A stretch of DNA of 51,671 nucleotides from JBBDSH01 sp040905045 (GTDB lineage: Bacteria; Pseudomonadota; Gammaproteobacteria; Eutrophobiales; Eutrophobiaceae). The stretch covers positions 1-51,671 of the forward strand of contig JBBDSH010000025.1 in the NCBI GenBank assembly GCA_040905045.1, written 5' to 3'. A program made the translations under genes and the position numbers. The notes below the pieces were generated by a model. The model was not told the origin of the DNA. It made no database searches and saw only the letters and a program-made list of their open reading frames with translations. Shown here one piece after another: positions 24,969 to 35,384 of the stretch (position 1 is the stretch's first letter; the number at the start of each line of letters is the position of its first letter).

Positions 24969-25487
24969 TCAGGGGATGTAAACCAGATGGGCCTCCGGAT
25001 CCTCTACAAAACCGGCTTCTTCCAGGGTGAGACCGCCATCCAGGGGGGCCGCTGATTGGCCTTCTTCACAGTCGGAAATGGTTCCCTGAATAAGGTCAAA
25101 CTCCTCATAGCATTCCTGAATATAAAATCCGTCCGTTTCATCACCGACAATTTCGACCAATAGTTCCTGAATGGTCATCAGTGAGTTATATGTCTCGGTA
25201 AATGTAACATTCGGAGTGATCGCGTGATTATGAACGGTCAGTTCAAAGTCCACACCGGCATCCTCATTATAGAATGCATTCCAGGGATTCCTTTCATTCT
25301 CATGGCCCTTGCGTTTTCCATTTTCCTTATGATGTCCCTCATGTTTACCTTTTTCAAAACCGGTATATTTACCGCTGTATTCTCCTTGCGCATACGTTTG
25401 TGTGGAAACGGAAAACGTCAGGACAAGCATTGTACAAATTAATACAGCGGCAGGATTTATTATGTTGAAGTTGTTGAAGATTTTCAT
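24969..25487 (-). CDS. Unrecognised secreted protein
   Basis: I do not recognise this 172-residue protein. GGAGG lies six bases before ATG 25487. An N-terminal signal peptide (hydrophobic PAAVLICTMLVLTFSVS, then TQTYAQ) predicts export. Residues about 33-68 are rich in His, Lys, Gly and Glu (KGKHEGHHKENGKRKGHE), possibly a metal-binding or disordered linker. An acidic domain of about 100 residues with two Cys (QECYEEF, SDCEEG) follows and may form a disulfide. Base composition is more AT-rich than the neighbours, suggesting transfer. Two perfect CRP-type sites lie upstream. Confidence 0.7.
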   Translation of the reverse strand: MKIFNNFNIINPAAVLICTMLVLTFSVSTQTYAQGEYSGKYTGFEKGKHEGHHKENGKRKGHENERNPWNAFYNEDAGVDFELTVHNHAITPNVTFTETYNSLMTIQELLVEIVGDETDGFYIQECYEEFDLIQGTISDCEEGQSAAPLDGGLTLEEAGFVEDPEAHLVYIP

Positions 25488-25629
25488 TGTGACCTCCGGG
25501 TCAATTGTTACACCCGAAGATCATTCACAAACCAGGCCAGATATTGCGTTAAACACCTCACAAAAATGCGTAACGCACTGATTTTCAGGATAAACCATGC
25601 TTTCCGTGAACGATGCAGGATTCGAGTGC

Positions 25630-25645
25630 TGTGACAATGATCACA
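25630..25645. promoter_or_regulatory. Perfect CRP/Vfr-type palindrome 1
   Basis: TGTGACAATGATCACA has the exact TGTGA-N6-TCACA core. Its centre lies about 150 bases before the start of the secreted-protein gene. Confidence 0.65.
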
Positions 25646-25673
25646 ACCGTCATAACAGATGCCCGCTGTTGAT

Positions 25674-25689
25674 TGTGATCGGACTCACA
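25674..25689. promoter_or_regulatory. Perfect CRP/Vfr-type palindrome 2
   Basis: TGTGATCGGACTCACA again has the exact TGTGA-N6-TCACA core, 44 bases centre-to-centre from site 1, about four helical turns, so both would face the same side of the DNA. Confidence 0.65.
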
Positions 25690-25779
25690 GGACTGTATTT
25701 ACAGCTCATTGGGTGTTCGACATGACTTGTCAGAAAGTGACGCAGAACGTCACTCCGATGAGTAGGGACCGAGGGAAGA

Positions 25780-25856
<77 letters not shown>

Positions 25857-25915
25857 TAAAAGCTGTTACAAGTAACAAGTCATAAGTTACAAGGGCCGAT
25901 TTCCATACACTCCGT

Positions 25916-25938
25916 TCACGAATCCCGAGCCCCGCGAA
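25916..25938. repeat. Short heptamer array (CGGGATT type)
   Basis: The minus strand reads CGGGGCT, CGGGATT, CGTGAAC, close to the array at the engB end. No partner is visible nearby. Confidence 0.5.
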
Positions 25939-26091
25939 CGGGCCGCACATTGTATCTGAAAATCAGCTTGCAAACAGGATCCGCGGCCTTTGGGGGCCGG
26001 GAAAACCATATTCAAAGTTCCCAGCGCCGGGGACAATGGGTATACTCCCGCTCTGCACTGAATCCGATACCTGTGGGGGTACAGAAGAACC

Positions 26092-26601
26092 ATGAGCGAA
26101 GAACAAGATAAAATATTTTTCAGGAATTACTCCATTGTCCTCGGAATTCTGGCCGTGATGATTATCGTTTTCCTCATCGCCGCCAACGTCCTCGGCAAAA
26201 ATGAAGCCCTCATGGCCGAACGGCAAGCGGAGCAGATTTCGGAACGCACCCGGCCTGTGGGGGACGTCCGGGTGGCCGGCGAGGAAGAACAGGAGGCGGC
26301 CGAGGAAGCCGCAGAACCGGAACAGGAGGTCGCCGCGGCCGGACCCAAGAGCGGCAAGGAAGTCTACAACGGCCTGTGCGTTTCCTGTCACGGCACCGGT
26401 CTGCCGGGCTCCCCGCAGATGGGCAATCCGGACGACTGGACTGATCGCATCGTCAAGGGCAAGGATACCCTCTATGACCACGCCATCAACGGATTTACCG
26501 GGCCGGAAGGCCACCTGATGCCCGCCAGGGGCGGCAACCCGGCGCTCTCCGACGAAGAGGTCAAAAACGCCGTCGATTACATGCTCGCCAACAGCCAGTA
26601 G
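26092..26601 (+). CDS. Membrane-anchored cytochrome c5-like protein
   Basis: Mono-haem c-type cytochrome of 169 residues. An N-terminal TM anchor (about 13-34, VLGILAVMIIVFLIAANVLG) is followed by an acidic Ala/Glu-rich linker and a c5-like domain (about 88-169) with haem site CVSCH and a probable distal Met in HLMPARGG. It probably carries electrons on the periplasmic face. Its stop is five bases from the end of the convergent dctP gene. Confidence 0.88.
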   Translation: MSEEQDKIFFRNYSIVLGILAVMIIVFLIAANVLGKNEALMAERQAEQISERTRPVGDVRVAGEEEQEAAEEAAEPEQEVAAAGPKSGKEVYNGLCVSCHGTGLPGSPQMGNPDDWTDRIVKGKDTLYDHAINGFTGPEGHLMPARGGNPALSDEEVKNAVDYMLANSQ

Positions 26602-26606
26602 TTTTT

Positions 26607-27701
26607 TTACTTCACGTTCCAGCGTGTCGATTCAAACTTCAGGCCGTTCCAGTCCGCGTAGTCTTCCCGATAGGTTTTATACGCCTCATACACGCGTTTG
26701 AATTTCGGATTTCTGTCCGCTTCATCCTCCAGAGTCTTGACGGTAAGCTGTTTCAGTTCCGCCATGACCTCATCCGGAAACTCCAGCACGGAAACATTGC
26801 GGCTGTCCCGCAGTTTCTGCAACGCCTCCTGGTTGTGGTGATCCATGGCCGAATAAATCCAGGTCAGGGTGGAACGCGCCGCCACCTCGACAATACGCTG
26901 CAGATCCTCGGGCAACTGTTTCCACTTTTCGGCGTTGACGATCAGTTCAAATTCGGTGCCGGGCTCATGCCAGCCGGGGTAGTAGTAATATTCCGCGGCC
27001 CGGTTCAGTCCCAGGCGCGTGTCGTGGAAGGGCCCCACCCATTCCGTGGCGTCGATGGCGCCGCGATCCAGGGCCGTGAAGATCTCGCCGCCGGACATGA
27101 GCACCGGGTTGCCGCCGGCCTGTTTCAACACCTTGCCGCCCAGGCCGGGAATGCGCATGCGCAAACCCTTCAGATCGGCGAGTGACTCGATTTTCTTGTT
27201 GAACCAGCCGCCCATTTGCATGCCGGTATTGCCGGCGGGAAACGGCACCAGATTAAACGGTGCGTAGACCTCGCGCCACAGCTCCAGGCCGCCGCCGTGA
27301 TAGAGCCAGGCATTGATGCCGTCCGCGGACATACCAAACGGCACGGCGGAAAAAAACTGCGCCTCGGGCACCTTGCCGGCCCAGTAATAGGAAGCGCCGT
27401 GACCCATTTCCACGGTTCCCTGGGAGACGGCGTCGAACACACCCAGCGCCGGCACCAGTTCGCCGCCCGCATAAACATTGATGTTGAGCCGGCCGTTGCT
27501 CATGACGCGCACGTCCTCGGCGAACTTTTCGGCACCTTCCTGAAACACGGGAAAGTTGGCCGGCCAGGTGGTCACCATTTTCCAGTTAAACGTCTGCTGG
27601 TTGTTTGTTGCCACGGCCTGACCGCCGCCTGTTTCACCACCTCCGCAGCCGGTTATGAGTATTGCCAATAAGAAACAGCAGAATCCCCGTGTCATTTTCA
27701 T
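26607..27701 (-). CDS. TRAP transporter solute-binding lipoprotein (DctP family)
   Basis: Periplasmic solute receptor of a tripartite ATP-independent transporter, 364 residues. A lipoprotein signal peptide ends with LITGCGGG. DctP-type features include FNWKMVTTWPANFPVFQEGA and the segment LKGLRMRIPGLGGKVL with the conserved Arg that binds substrate carboxylates. No membrane subunits (DctQ/DctM) lie beside it, so it is an orphan here. The substrate is unknown. A heptamer pair separates it from uvrD. Confidence 0.9.
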   Translation of the reverse strand: MKMTRGFCCFLLAILITGCGGGETGGGQAVATNNQQTFNWKMVTTWPANFPVFQEGAEKFAEDVRVMSNGRLNINVYAGGELVPALGVFDAVSQGTVEMGHGASYYWAGKVPEAQFFSAVPFGMSADGINAWLYHGGGLELWREVYAPFNLVPFPAGNTGMQMGGWFNKKIESLADLKGLRMRIPGLGGKVLKQAGGNPVLMSGGEIFTALDRGAIDATEWVGPFHDTRLGLNRAAEYYYYPGWHEPGTEFELIVNAEKWKQLPEDLQRIVEVAARSTLTWIYSAMDHHNQEALQKLRDSRNVSVLEFPDEVMAELKQLTVKTLEDEADRNPKFKRVYEAYKTYREDYADWNGLKFESTRWNVK

Positions 27702-27731
27702 TAATGATTACCTTTATTTGCTTTCGTTTAA

Positions 27732-27817
27732 CAGTGAGGCGTGAGGTGTGAGGAGTAAAACCCTGTCGCAATCGACACCCTGCGGACACCTTACCCCTCA
27801 CACCTTGCTCCTCACTG
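27732..27817. repeat. Inverted heptamer pair (GTGAGGA family) between uvrD and dctP
   Basis: The left array (27732-27760) reads GTGAGGC, GTGAGGT, GTGAGGA, GTAAAA. The right array (27789-27817) is inverted and begins directly at the uvrD 3' hairpin. The spacer is about 28 bases. Confidence 0.85.
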
Positions 27818-27845
27818 CTTATGCCGGCTCGAGGCCGGCATAAGC
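27817..27845 (-). terminator. Hairpin overlapping the uvrD stop codon
   Basis: GCTTATGCCGG and CCGGCATAAGC form a perfect 11-bp stem with a 7-base loop, and the TAA stop lies in the 3' arm. The hairpin therefore encodes the last residues (AYAGLEPA). There is no T-run, so it may protect the mRNA end rather than terminate. Confidence 0.5.
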
Positions 27846-29996
27846 GAGAACGAGCCATTTGCTGCCGGCCCGCTCGAAGTTGACCTGCACCCGGGCATGG
27901 CTGCCCTTGCCTTCCAGGTTCAGGACCACGCCTTCGCCGAATCGCGCATGCACCACCCGCTGGCCGAGATTGAAATCCGAATCGGAGCCGTTATCCCCAC
28001 GCGAGGATGAGACGCTTTCCCGACGGCTGAATACATCCTGGTTAATGCTGCCGCCCAGGCGCACCTCGTTCAATAATTCCGCCGGCAGTTCCCGCAGGAA
28101 GCGCGACGGCTGCGGATAATAGTCGCTGCCGTGCAGGCGCCGGTGTTGGGCAAAAGTAATGGTCACGGTTTCCTGGGCGCGGGTAATGCCTACATAACAG
28201 AGACGCCGTTCTTCCTCCAGTTGCACCGGGTCGCTGCTGCTGCGCTGATGCGGAAACAACCCTTCTTCCAGTCCCACCAGATAGATATGCGGAAACTCCA
28301 GACCCTTGGCGGCGTGCAGGGTCATCAGGTTAACCGAATCGGTCCAGGCGTCGGCCTGGGTCTCGCCCGACTCCAGCGCCGCATGGCTGAGAAAGGCGGG
28401 CAGGGGTTCCAGGTCGCCGTGGATGTCCTTGTTAACCTGGAACTCGCGCGCCGCCGTGACCAGTTCTTCCAGGTTTTCGATCCTGGCCAGCCCCTTCTCG
28501 CCCTTTTCCTTGCGGAAATGGTCGATCAGGCCGCTCTGCTTGATGACCGCGTCCATGGCTTCCTCAAGAGGCAGCCCTTTGATATCCCGCCCCAGGCGAT
28601 AAATCAGCCCGAGGAAATTCTCCAGCGCGGCCAGGGAACGGGAGGCCAGGCTCTTGTCCTGCAAAACCTGTTGCGCCGCCTGCCACAGGGGCACGTTGTC
28701 CCGTTTGACGATGGCGCGCAGTTCGTCCACGGTACGCTGGCCGATGCCCCGTGTGGGCGTGTTGACGATGCGTTCGAACGAGGCGTCGTCCTCGCGGAAC
28801 ACGGCCAGTCGCAGATAGGCCAGGGCGTCCTTGATCTCGGCGCGTTCATAGAAGCGCATGCCGCCGTAGACGCGATACGGGACGCCGGACTGCATCAGTA
28901 TTTCTTCCAGGACTCGGGACTGGGCGCTGACCCGGTAAAGTACGGCGTGGTCTTTGTAATTCCCGCCCCGGAGTTTGGCGTTCCTGATGCGATCCACAAC
29001 GAAGCGCGCCTCGTCGTGTTCGTTGTAGGCGGAATACATGTCCAGCTTCTCGCCCTCGTCGCCGTCGGTCCAGAGATTCTTGCCCAGGCGCGAGGCATTG
29101 TGCGTGATGAGGGCATTGGCGGCATTGAGGATGTTGGCGGTGGAACGGTAGTTCTGTTCCAGCCGGATTAAAGTGGTATCGTGAAAATCCTTCCGGAAAC
29201 GCTGCATGTGTTCCATCCGCGCGCCGCGCCAGCTGTAGATGGACTGATCGTCATCGCCGACGGCGAACAGCGAACCGCTCTCGCCCACCAGCAGCTGCAG
29301 CCAGGCATACTGCAGGGAGTTGGTGTCCTGGAATTCGTCCACCAGAACATGGCGGAAGCGTTGCCGGTAGATATCCAGCACCCGCGGCTGATCGCGAAAC
29401 AGTTCATGGGCGCGCAGCAATAATTCGGCAAAGTCCACCAGGCCGGCGCGCGCGCAGGCGTCTTCGTAGGCACGGTATATCCGGATCAACTGATGCAGAC
29501 GGTGATCGCCCTGATCGTCCAGATGCTGCGGGCGCAACCCTTCATCCTTCTGTCCGTTGATAAACCACTGTACCTCCCGCGGGGGGAACTGCGATTCATC
29601 CAGTTCCATGGCACGCAGAACGCGGCGGATGGTCCGGTATTGATCGTCGCTGTCCAGGATCTGGAACGATTCCGGCAGGCCGGCTTCCTGCCAGTGTGCG
29701 CGCAACAGCCGGTGGGCGATGCCATGGAACGTACCGACCCACATGCCGCCGGCCGGTTTTTGCAGCAGGGTCTCGATACGGGAGCGCATCTCGGCGGCGG
29801 CCTTGTTGGTAAAAGTGACCGCCAGAATGCCGTAGGGGTTGGTCTGGCCGGTTTCAATGTACCAGGCAACGCGATGCACCAGTACCCGGGTCTTGCCGCT
29901 GCCGGCGCCGGCCAGGACCAGCATATTGCCCGTCGGCGCGCCGACTGCCTCGCGTTGTGACTCGTTCAGACCCTCAAGTACTGTTGAAATATCCAT
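27819..29996 (-). CDS. uvrD: DNA helicase II
   Basis: 3'-5' SF1A helicase of mismatch and nucleotide-excision repair. 725 residues. Walker A AGAGSGKTRVLVHR at about 31-44, motif Ia ILAVTFTNKAAAEMR, motif II VDEFQDTN, motif III AVGDDDQSIYSWRGA, motif IV RLEQNYRST, motif V VNLMTLHAAKGLEF and motif VI EEERRLCYVGITRA are all present. The C-terminal VVHARFGEGVVLNLEG domain is typical of UvrD. It diverges from pmbA. Confidence 0.97.
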   Translation of the reverse strand: MDISTVLEGLNESQREAVGAPTGNMLVLAGAGSGKTRVLVHRVAWYIETGQTNPYGILAVTFTNKAAAEMRSRIETLLQKPAGGMWVGTFHGIAHRLLRAHWQEAGLPESFQILDSDDQYRTIRRVLRAMELDESQFPPREVQWFINGQKDEGLRPQHLDDQGDHRLHQLIRIYRAYEDACARAGLVDFAELLLRAHELFRDQPRVLDIYRQRFRHVLVDEFQDTNSLQYAWLQLLVGESGSLFAVGDDDQSIYSWRGARMEHMQRFRKDFHDTTLIRLEQNYRSTANILNAANALITHNASRLGKNLWTDGDEGEKLDMYSAYNEHDEARFVVDRIRNAKLRGGNYKDHAVLYRVSAQSRVLEEILMQSGVPYRVYGGMRFYERAEIKDALAYLRLAVFREDDASFERIVNTPTRGIGQRTVDELRAIVKRDNVPLWQAAQQVLQDKSLASRSLAALENFLGLIYRLGRDIKGLPLEEAMDAVIKQSGLIDHFRKEKGEKGLARIENLEELVTAAREFQVNKDIHGDLEPLPAFLSHAALESGETQADAWTDSVNLMTLHAAKGLEFPHIYLVGLEEGLFPHQRSSSDPVQLEEERRLCYVGITRAQETVTITFAQHRRLHGSDYYPQPSRFLRELPAELLNEVRLGGSINQDVFSRRESVSSSRGDNGSDSDFNLGQRVVHARFGEGVVLNLEGKGSHARVQVNFERAGSKWLVLAYAGLEPA

Positions 29997-30135
29997 TCCG
30001 GCATTTTAACGTTCCAGCCGGTGTTAGAATAGTAAACTTGTATCCGTATAACGAATGATTGCTGTTTTGCCCGCCCTGTATTGCATACCGGCCGAACGAA
30101 AACAGGAATAATAATCCGGAAAAGGTGTAATCAAC

Positions 30136-31455
30136 GTGACTCTTGCTGAACTGAAAGAAACAGTAAACAAAATCCTTGCCATGGCCGCGGAACACGGCGC
30201 CACATCGGCGGAAGCGGACATCGGCACCGGCAACGGGCTGTCCGTCACCGCGCGCATGGGCGAAGTGGAGACGGTGGAACACCAGCGGGACAAGGCCCTG
30301 TCCGTGACCGTCTATGTGGATCATTGCAAGGGATCGGCCGGCAGCGCCGATTTCAGCGACAAGGCACTGGAGGAGACCGTCGCGGCGGCCTGCACCATCG
30401 CCCGCAATACCAGCCCCGATGAGTACGCCGGGCTGCTGCAACCGCAATACCTGGCCCGGGAGATCCCGGATCTGGATCTGTACCATCCCTGGGACATTAC
30501 GCCGGAGGAAGCCGTCGAGCGCACTATCGCCTGTGAAAACGAGGCCCGCGCCATGGACAAGCGCATTGTTAATTCCGACGGCGCCATGCTCAACACCTAT
30601 TCCGGCAGCAGTGTCTACGGCAACAGTAACGGTTTTCTCGGCGGCTGGGACTGGTCCAGCCACAGCATCGATTGCACGCTTATCGCCGAGCAGGACGGCC
30701 ACATGCAGCGCGACGGCTGGTATTCGCGCCGGCGCGATCACAACGAACTGGACGAATTCGGCAATGTGGCCCGCGAGGCGGCGCGGCGGACCCTGGCCAG
30801 GCTGGGCGCGCGGAGTATTTCCACCCGCCGCGTGCCGGTCATTTTCGAGGCGCCAGCGGCCGCCAGCCTCTTCAGCGCATTCATCGGCGCCATTTCCGGC
30901 GGCGCCCTGTACCGGCGCTCCAGTTTCCTGCTGGATAAAAAGGGTGAGCGGGTGTTTCCTGAATTTCTGCGCATCAGCGAACGACCGCACATCAAAAAAG
31001 GCATCGGCAGCGCCGCCTTCGATGACGAAGGCATGGCCACCCGCGATCGCGATATCGTCAGCGAGGGTATCCTGCGGGATTACGTCCTCAGCGCCTATTC
31101 GGCCCGCAAGCTGGGGCTGGAACCCACGGGCAATGCCGGCGGCGTGCATAACCTCATGGTCAGTCACGGCGAACGCGGTCTGGAGGAATTGATCGCCGAT
31201 ATGGGCGAAGGCTTGTTGATTACTGATATGATCGGTTTCGGCGTCAACCAGGTAACCGGGGACTATTCCCGCGGCGCCGCCGGCTTCTGGATCGAAAACG
31301 GACAAATCCGGTATCCGGTGGAGGAAATCACCGTCGCCGGCAACCTGATCGACATGTACAGGAATATCGTTGCAGTCGGCAGTGACGTGGATCGGCGCGG
31401 CAATATCCAGACCGGTTCGGTCATGATCGATGCCATGACGGTGGCGGGCGCCTGA
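30136..31455 (+). CDS. pmbA: PmbA/TldE metallopeptidase-associated protein
   Basis: Partner subunit of TldD in the TldD/E protease that processes modified peptides such as microcins and helps degrade the CcdA antitoxin. 439 residues, starting at GTG 30136 with AAAAGG upstream. It has the family start region and the C-terminal GFGVNQVTGDYSRGAAGFWIENG-type segment (here split for length: GFGVNQVTGDYSRGA then GFWIENG). As expected for TldE, no HEXXXH zinc motif is present. tldD is not in the window. Confidence 0.95.
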   Translation: MTLAELKETVNKILAMAAEHGATSAEADIGTGNGLSVTARMGEVETVEHQRDKALSVTVYVDHCKGSAGSADFSDKALEETVAAACTIARNTSPDEYAGLLQPQYLAREIPDLDLYHPWDITPEEAVERTIACENEARAMDKRIVNSDGAMLNTYSGSSVYGNSNGFLGGWDWSSHSIDCTLIAEQDGHMQRDGWYSRRRDHNELDEFGNVAREAARRTLARLGARSISTRRVPVIFEAPAAASLFSAFIGAISGGALYRRSSFLLDKKGERVFPEFLRISERPHIKKGIGSAAFDDEGMATRDRDIVSEGILRDYVLSAYSARKLGLEPTGNAGGVHNLMVSHGERGLEELIADMGEGLLITDMIGFGVNQVTGDYSRGAAGFWIENGQIRYPVEEITVAGNLIDMYRNIVAVGSDVDRRGNIQTGSVMIDAMTVAGA

Positions 31456-31485
31456 ATCAATAAACCATTACGGAGTCAAACCAGC

Positions 31486-32439
<954 letters not shown>

Positions 32440-32452
32440 GACAACCGCGGAC

Positions 32453-33415
32453 ATGACCGCCAGCTTCGTCCTCGAACGCTATCCGGGCTGGGGCCCGGCA
32501 ACCCGGGAAGGCACGGCGGTGCGGCGGCGTATTTACATCTTCCCCACACGCCAGGGACTGCTCTTCAGCTTCCTTCTGATAGTCATGCTCATCGGCGCCA
32601 TCAACTACTCCAACAGCATGGCCTATCTGCTGGTCTTTACCTTGGCCAGTGTTTTCACGGCCGCCATGCTGTATACGTTTCGAAATCTGCGCGGACTGGT
32701 CATCGGCATTCACCCGGCGCAGCCGGTATTCGCCGGACGGGAAGCCGTGTTTCCGATCCTCATCGACAACCGCGACGGCGACGAACGGATCAGCCTGGAT
32801 ATTCATCCGTACAGGAATCGAAAGAGCCGCGGCCGCGGCCATTACATGGATATCGCTGCCGGGGAATTACACAGGGACAGCGTGAATATTCCGGCCCCGG
32901 CGCGCGGCTACGTCCGCCCGGGCCGCCTGCGCATCACCTCCACCTGGCCGCTGGGATTGTTCCGCGCCTGGTCTTATATCGACTCGGACACCGCCGCCCT
33001 GGTTTACCCGGCCCCGGCGGGCAACCCGGCTTTGCCGCCCTTTACCGAGGATGCCTCCGAATACCAGTCCGGCAGTCTCAGCGGCACCGACGATTTCAGC
33101 GGCTACCGCCAGTACCGGGCCGGTGATTCCATACGCAGCATCGACTGGAAGGTGCTGGCACGGGAGCAGGGTGTCCTGATCAAACGCTTCAGCGGCAGCG
33201 GCATGCGCCGCTTGATCCTGCACTGGGATCAGGCACCTCTGACGGGGGATACGGAAAGGATACTGTCGCAATTGTGCCTCTGGCTGCTGGAAGCGGAGCA
33301 AGCCGGTTATCAGTACGGTCTGGTCATTCCCGGTTTTGAACTGCCCGTCGGACACGGCGAGGCACACCGCCATCACTGCCTCAAGGCCCTGGCCACTCAT
33401 GGATTATCCCGTTAG
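32453..33415 (+). CDS. DUF58 domain-containing membrane protein
   Basis: 320 residues. Two TM segments at about 34-75 are followed by a beta-rich region and the DUF58 signature DFSGYRQYRAGDSIRSIDWK (about 209-228) with the adjoining REQGVLIKRF. The family is tied to MoxR ATPases; its function is not well known. It starts 13 bases after moxR, and its end overlaps the next gene by 17 bases, indicating coupled translation. Confidence 0.93.
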   Translation: MTASFVLERYPGWGPATREGTAVRRRIYIFPTRQGLLFSFLLIVMLIGAINYSNSMAYLLVFTLASVFTAAMLYTFRNLRGLVIGIHPAQPVFAGREAVFPILIDNRDGDERISLDIHPYRNRKSRGRGHYMDIAAGELHRDSVNIPAPARGYVRPGRLRITSTWPLGLFRAWSYIDSDTAALVYPAPAGNPALPPFTEDASEYQSGSLSGTDDFSGYRQYRAGDSIRSIDWKVLAREQGVLIKRFSGSGMRRLILHWDQAPLTGDTERILSQLCLWLLEAEQAGYQYGLVIPGFELPVGHGEAHRHHCLKALATHGLSR

Positions 33416-35384
33416 CCGGCTGTTGCAGCGCCAGCCTTCGGCGCTGCTCTGGCTGAGCGCCACCACCACGCTCGCCGCTCTGCCGCATCTGCTGCGCGTG
33501 CCGATCTGGATCGCCCTGTTCTTCGTCCTGCTGTTGTTCTGGCGCCTGTCCCATCCAGTCCGGGAAAGCAACACGCACATACTGGTATCACTGATCGGTA
33601 AATCCGCTCTGGCCATCATCATTCTGGGCGGCGTCTTCGCCAGCTACGGCACGCTAATGGGTCGGGACGCGGGCGTGGCACTGTTGATCCTGCTCTCGGT
33701 CATGAAGCTGCTGGAGATCCGCAGTGAACGTGATTATTACATCACCATTTATATCGGGATGCTGCTGATCCTGACCAATTTCCTGTATACACAGACACTG
33801 CCCACCGCGTTCTATACCGTCATTACGCTGCTTGTATTCCTGGCGACGCTGGCCGGCTTCAACGACCGCAATCACCGGCTGACCGTGGAACGGCGCCTGC
33901 GCCTGGCCGGCGGGCTGTTGCTGCAGGCCCTGCCGCTGGTACTGATCCTGTTTCTGTTCTTCCCGCGCGCCTCCGGACCGCTGTGGGGGCTGCCGGAAGA
34001 CGCCCGCGGCGGCGTTTCCGGTCTGGACGATGAAATGACACCCGGATCACTGAGCCGGCTGTCCCTGTCCGATGAGGTTGCTTTTCGCGTGGAATTCGAC
34101 GGTGCGATCCCCGATCGGGACAAACTCTACTGGCGCGGCCCGGTGCTCTGGTACACGGACGGCTTCAAATGGGTGCCGGACCGCATGCGCGATCCTTCGG
34201 TGAGAATGGATGTGGCCGGCGATCCGGTGTCCTATACCGTCATCCTGGAACCGACCCGGAAGAAATGGCTGTTCGCCCTGGAGATGCCGGCCGGCAAACC
34301 CGACGATACCTTTTTCACCCATGACGTGCAGATCCGCCGCCGCGACGAGATTCAAAAACGCATCCGTTACGAAATGGACTCCCACCTCGATTACCGTCTG
34401 ATCTCCGACAGCGAAGAGAACCTCGAACGCGCCCTGCAACTGCCGCGCAATTACCACGACCAGGCCATCGAACTGGGGCGACGCTGGCGTGAAGAGGCCG
34501 GCACGGACAACGATGTTGTTCAAAAGGCGCTGACCTATTTCCGTGAACAGGAATTCCATTACACCCTGACACCACAGCAACTGATCAACGATCCGGTGGA
34601 CGAATTCCTGTTCCAGACCCGGCAAGGCTTCTGTGAGCACTACACGGCCGCCTTTATCGTTCTCATGCGCGCCGCCGGCATTCCCGCCCGCGCGGTCATG
34701 GGCTATCAGGGCGGCCGCGTCAATCCCATGGGCGATTACCTCATTGTCCGTCAGCGCGATGCCCATGCCTGGGCCGAGGTCTGGCTGGGGGACGAACGCG
34801 GCTGGGTACGGGTGGATCCCACCGCCGCCGTCTCGCCGACCAGGGTCGATACGGGCATCGATGAGGCCCTGCCGGAGAGCGTCGTCGATGTGCCCCTGGT
34901 TCTGCGCAACAATTCCCTGGCGCGGGAGGTCTGGCGGCAACTGGGTAATACCTGGGACGCCATCAACAACCGCTGGAACCAGTGGGTGCTGGGTTACGAC
35001 CGGACGCGCCAGAGCCGCTTCCTGGATAACATCGGCCTGAAAAACGCCGATTACGGCGATCTCATCCTCATACTGACCGCCGCCGTGGTTCTGTTTTTCA
35101 TCATCATGGCGTTTCGCCTGTTTCGCATTTCCCGCCGCGAGACCGATGCCGCGAAACACTGGTATCGGAAATTCCAGCAGCGCCTGGCCCGTTGCGGTAT
35201 CCGGCCCGGCTCGTACGAGGGCCCGCGGGATTACGCCGCCCGCGCCGCCCGGCATCGGCACGATTTGGCGGAGGATATCCAGAGCATAACCGACAACTAC
35301 GTGGCCGTGCGCTACGCCGGCAAGCAGGATTCACTGGAAAGGCTGAAACGTCTCGTCAAACAGTTCCGGCCTGCCAAACAGTGA
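33399..35384 (+). CDS. TgpA-like transglutaminase membrane protein
   Basis: 661 residues from ATG 33399, similar in layout to Pseudomonas TgpA: about six N-terminal TM segments (residues 15-190), a periplasmic transglutaminase core, and a C-terminal TM segment (LILILTAAVVLFFIIMAF) with a cytoplasmic tail. Catalytic triad residues are visible: Cys in TRQGFCEHYTAAF, His in RDAHAWAEVW, Asp in VRVDPTAAV. It likely acts on periplasmic proteins or peptidoglycan-linked peptides; the substrate is unknown. The stop codon TGA is part of a heptamer array, so the last residues may be repeat-derived. Confidence 0.92.
   Translation: MDYPVSRLLQRQPSALLWLSATTTLAALPHLLRVPIWIALFFVLLLFWRLSHPVRESNTHILVSLIGKSALAIIILGGVFASYGTLMGRDAGVALLILLSVMKLLEIRSERDYYITIYIGMLLILTNFLYTQTLPTAFYTVITLLVFLATLAGFNDRNHRLTVERRLRLAGGLLLQALPLVLILFLFFPRASGPLWGLPEDARGGVSGLDDEMTPGSLSRLSLSDEVAFRVEFDGAIPDRDKLYWRGPVLWYTDGFKWVPDRMRDPSVRMDVAGDPVSYTVILEPTRKKWLFALEMPAGKPDDTFFTHDVQIRRRDEIQKRIRYEMDSHLDYRLISDSEENLERALQLPRNYHDQAIELGRRWREEAGTDNDVVQKALTYFREQEFHYTLTPQQLINDPVDEFLFQTRQGFCEHYTAAFIVLMRAAGIPARAVMGYQGGRVNPMGDYLIVRQRDAHAWAEVWLGDERGWVRVDPTAAVSPTRVDTGIDEALPESVVDVPLVLRNNSLAREVWRQLGNTWDAINNRWNQWVLGYDRTRQSRFLDNIGLKNADYGDLILILTAAVVLFFIIMAFRLFRISRRETDAAKHWYRKFQQRLARCGIRPGSYEGPRDYAARAARHRHDLAEDIQSITDNYVAVRYAGKQDSLERLKRLVKQFRPAKQ

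Noticed and set aside
30060..30100. LexA box between uvrD and pmbA
   Set aside because: CTGTATTGCATACCGG lacks the final ACAG half of the CTGT-N8-ACAG consensus.
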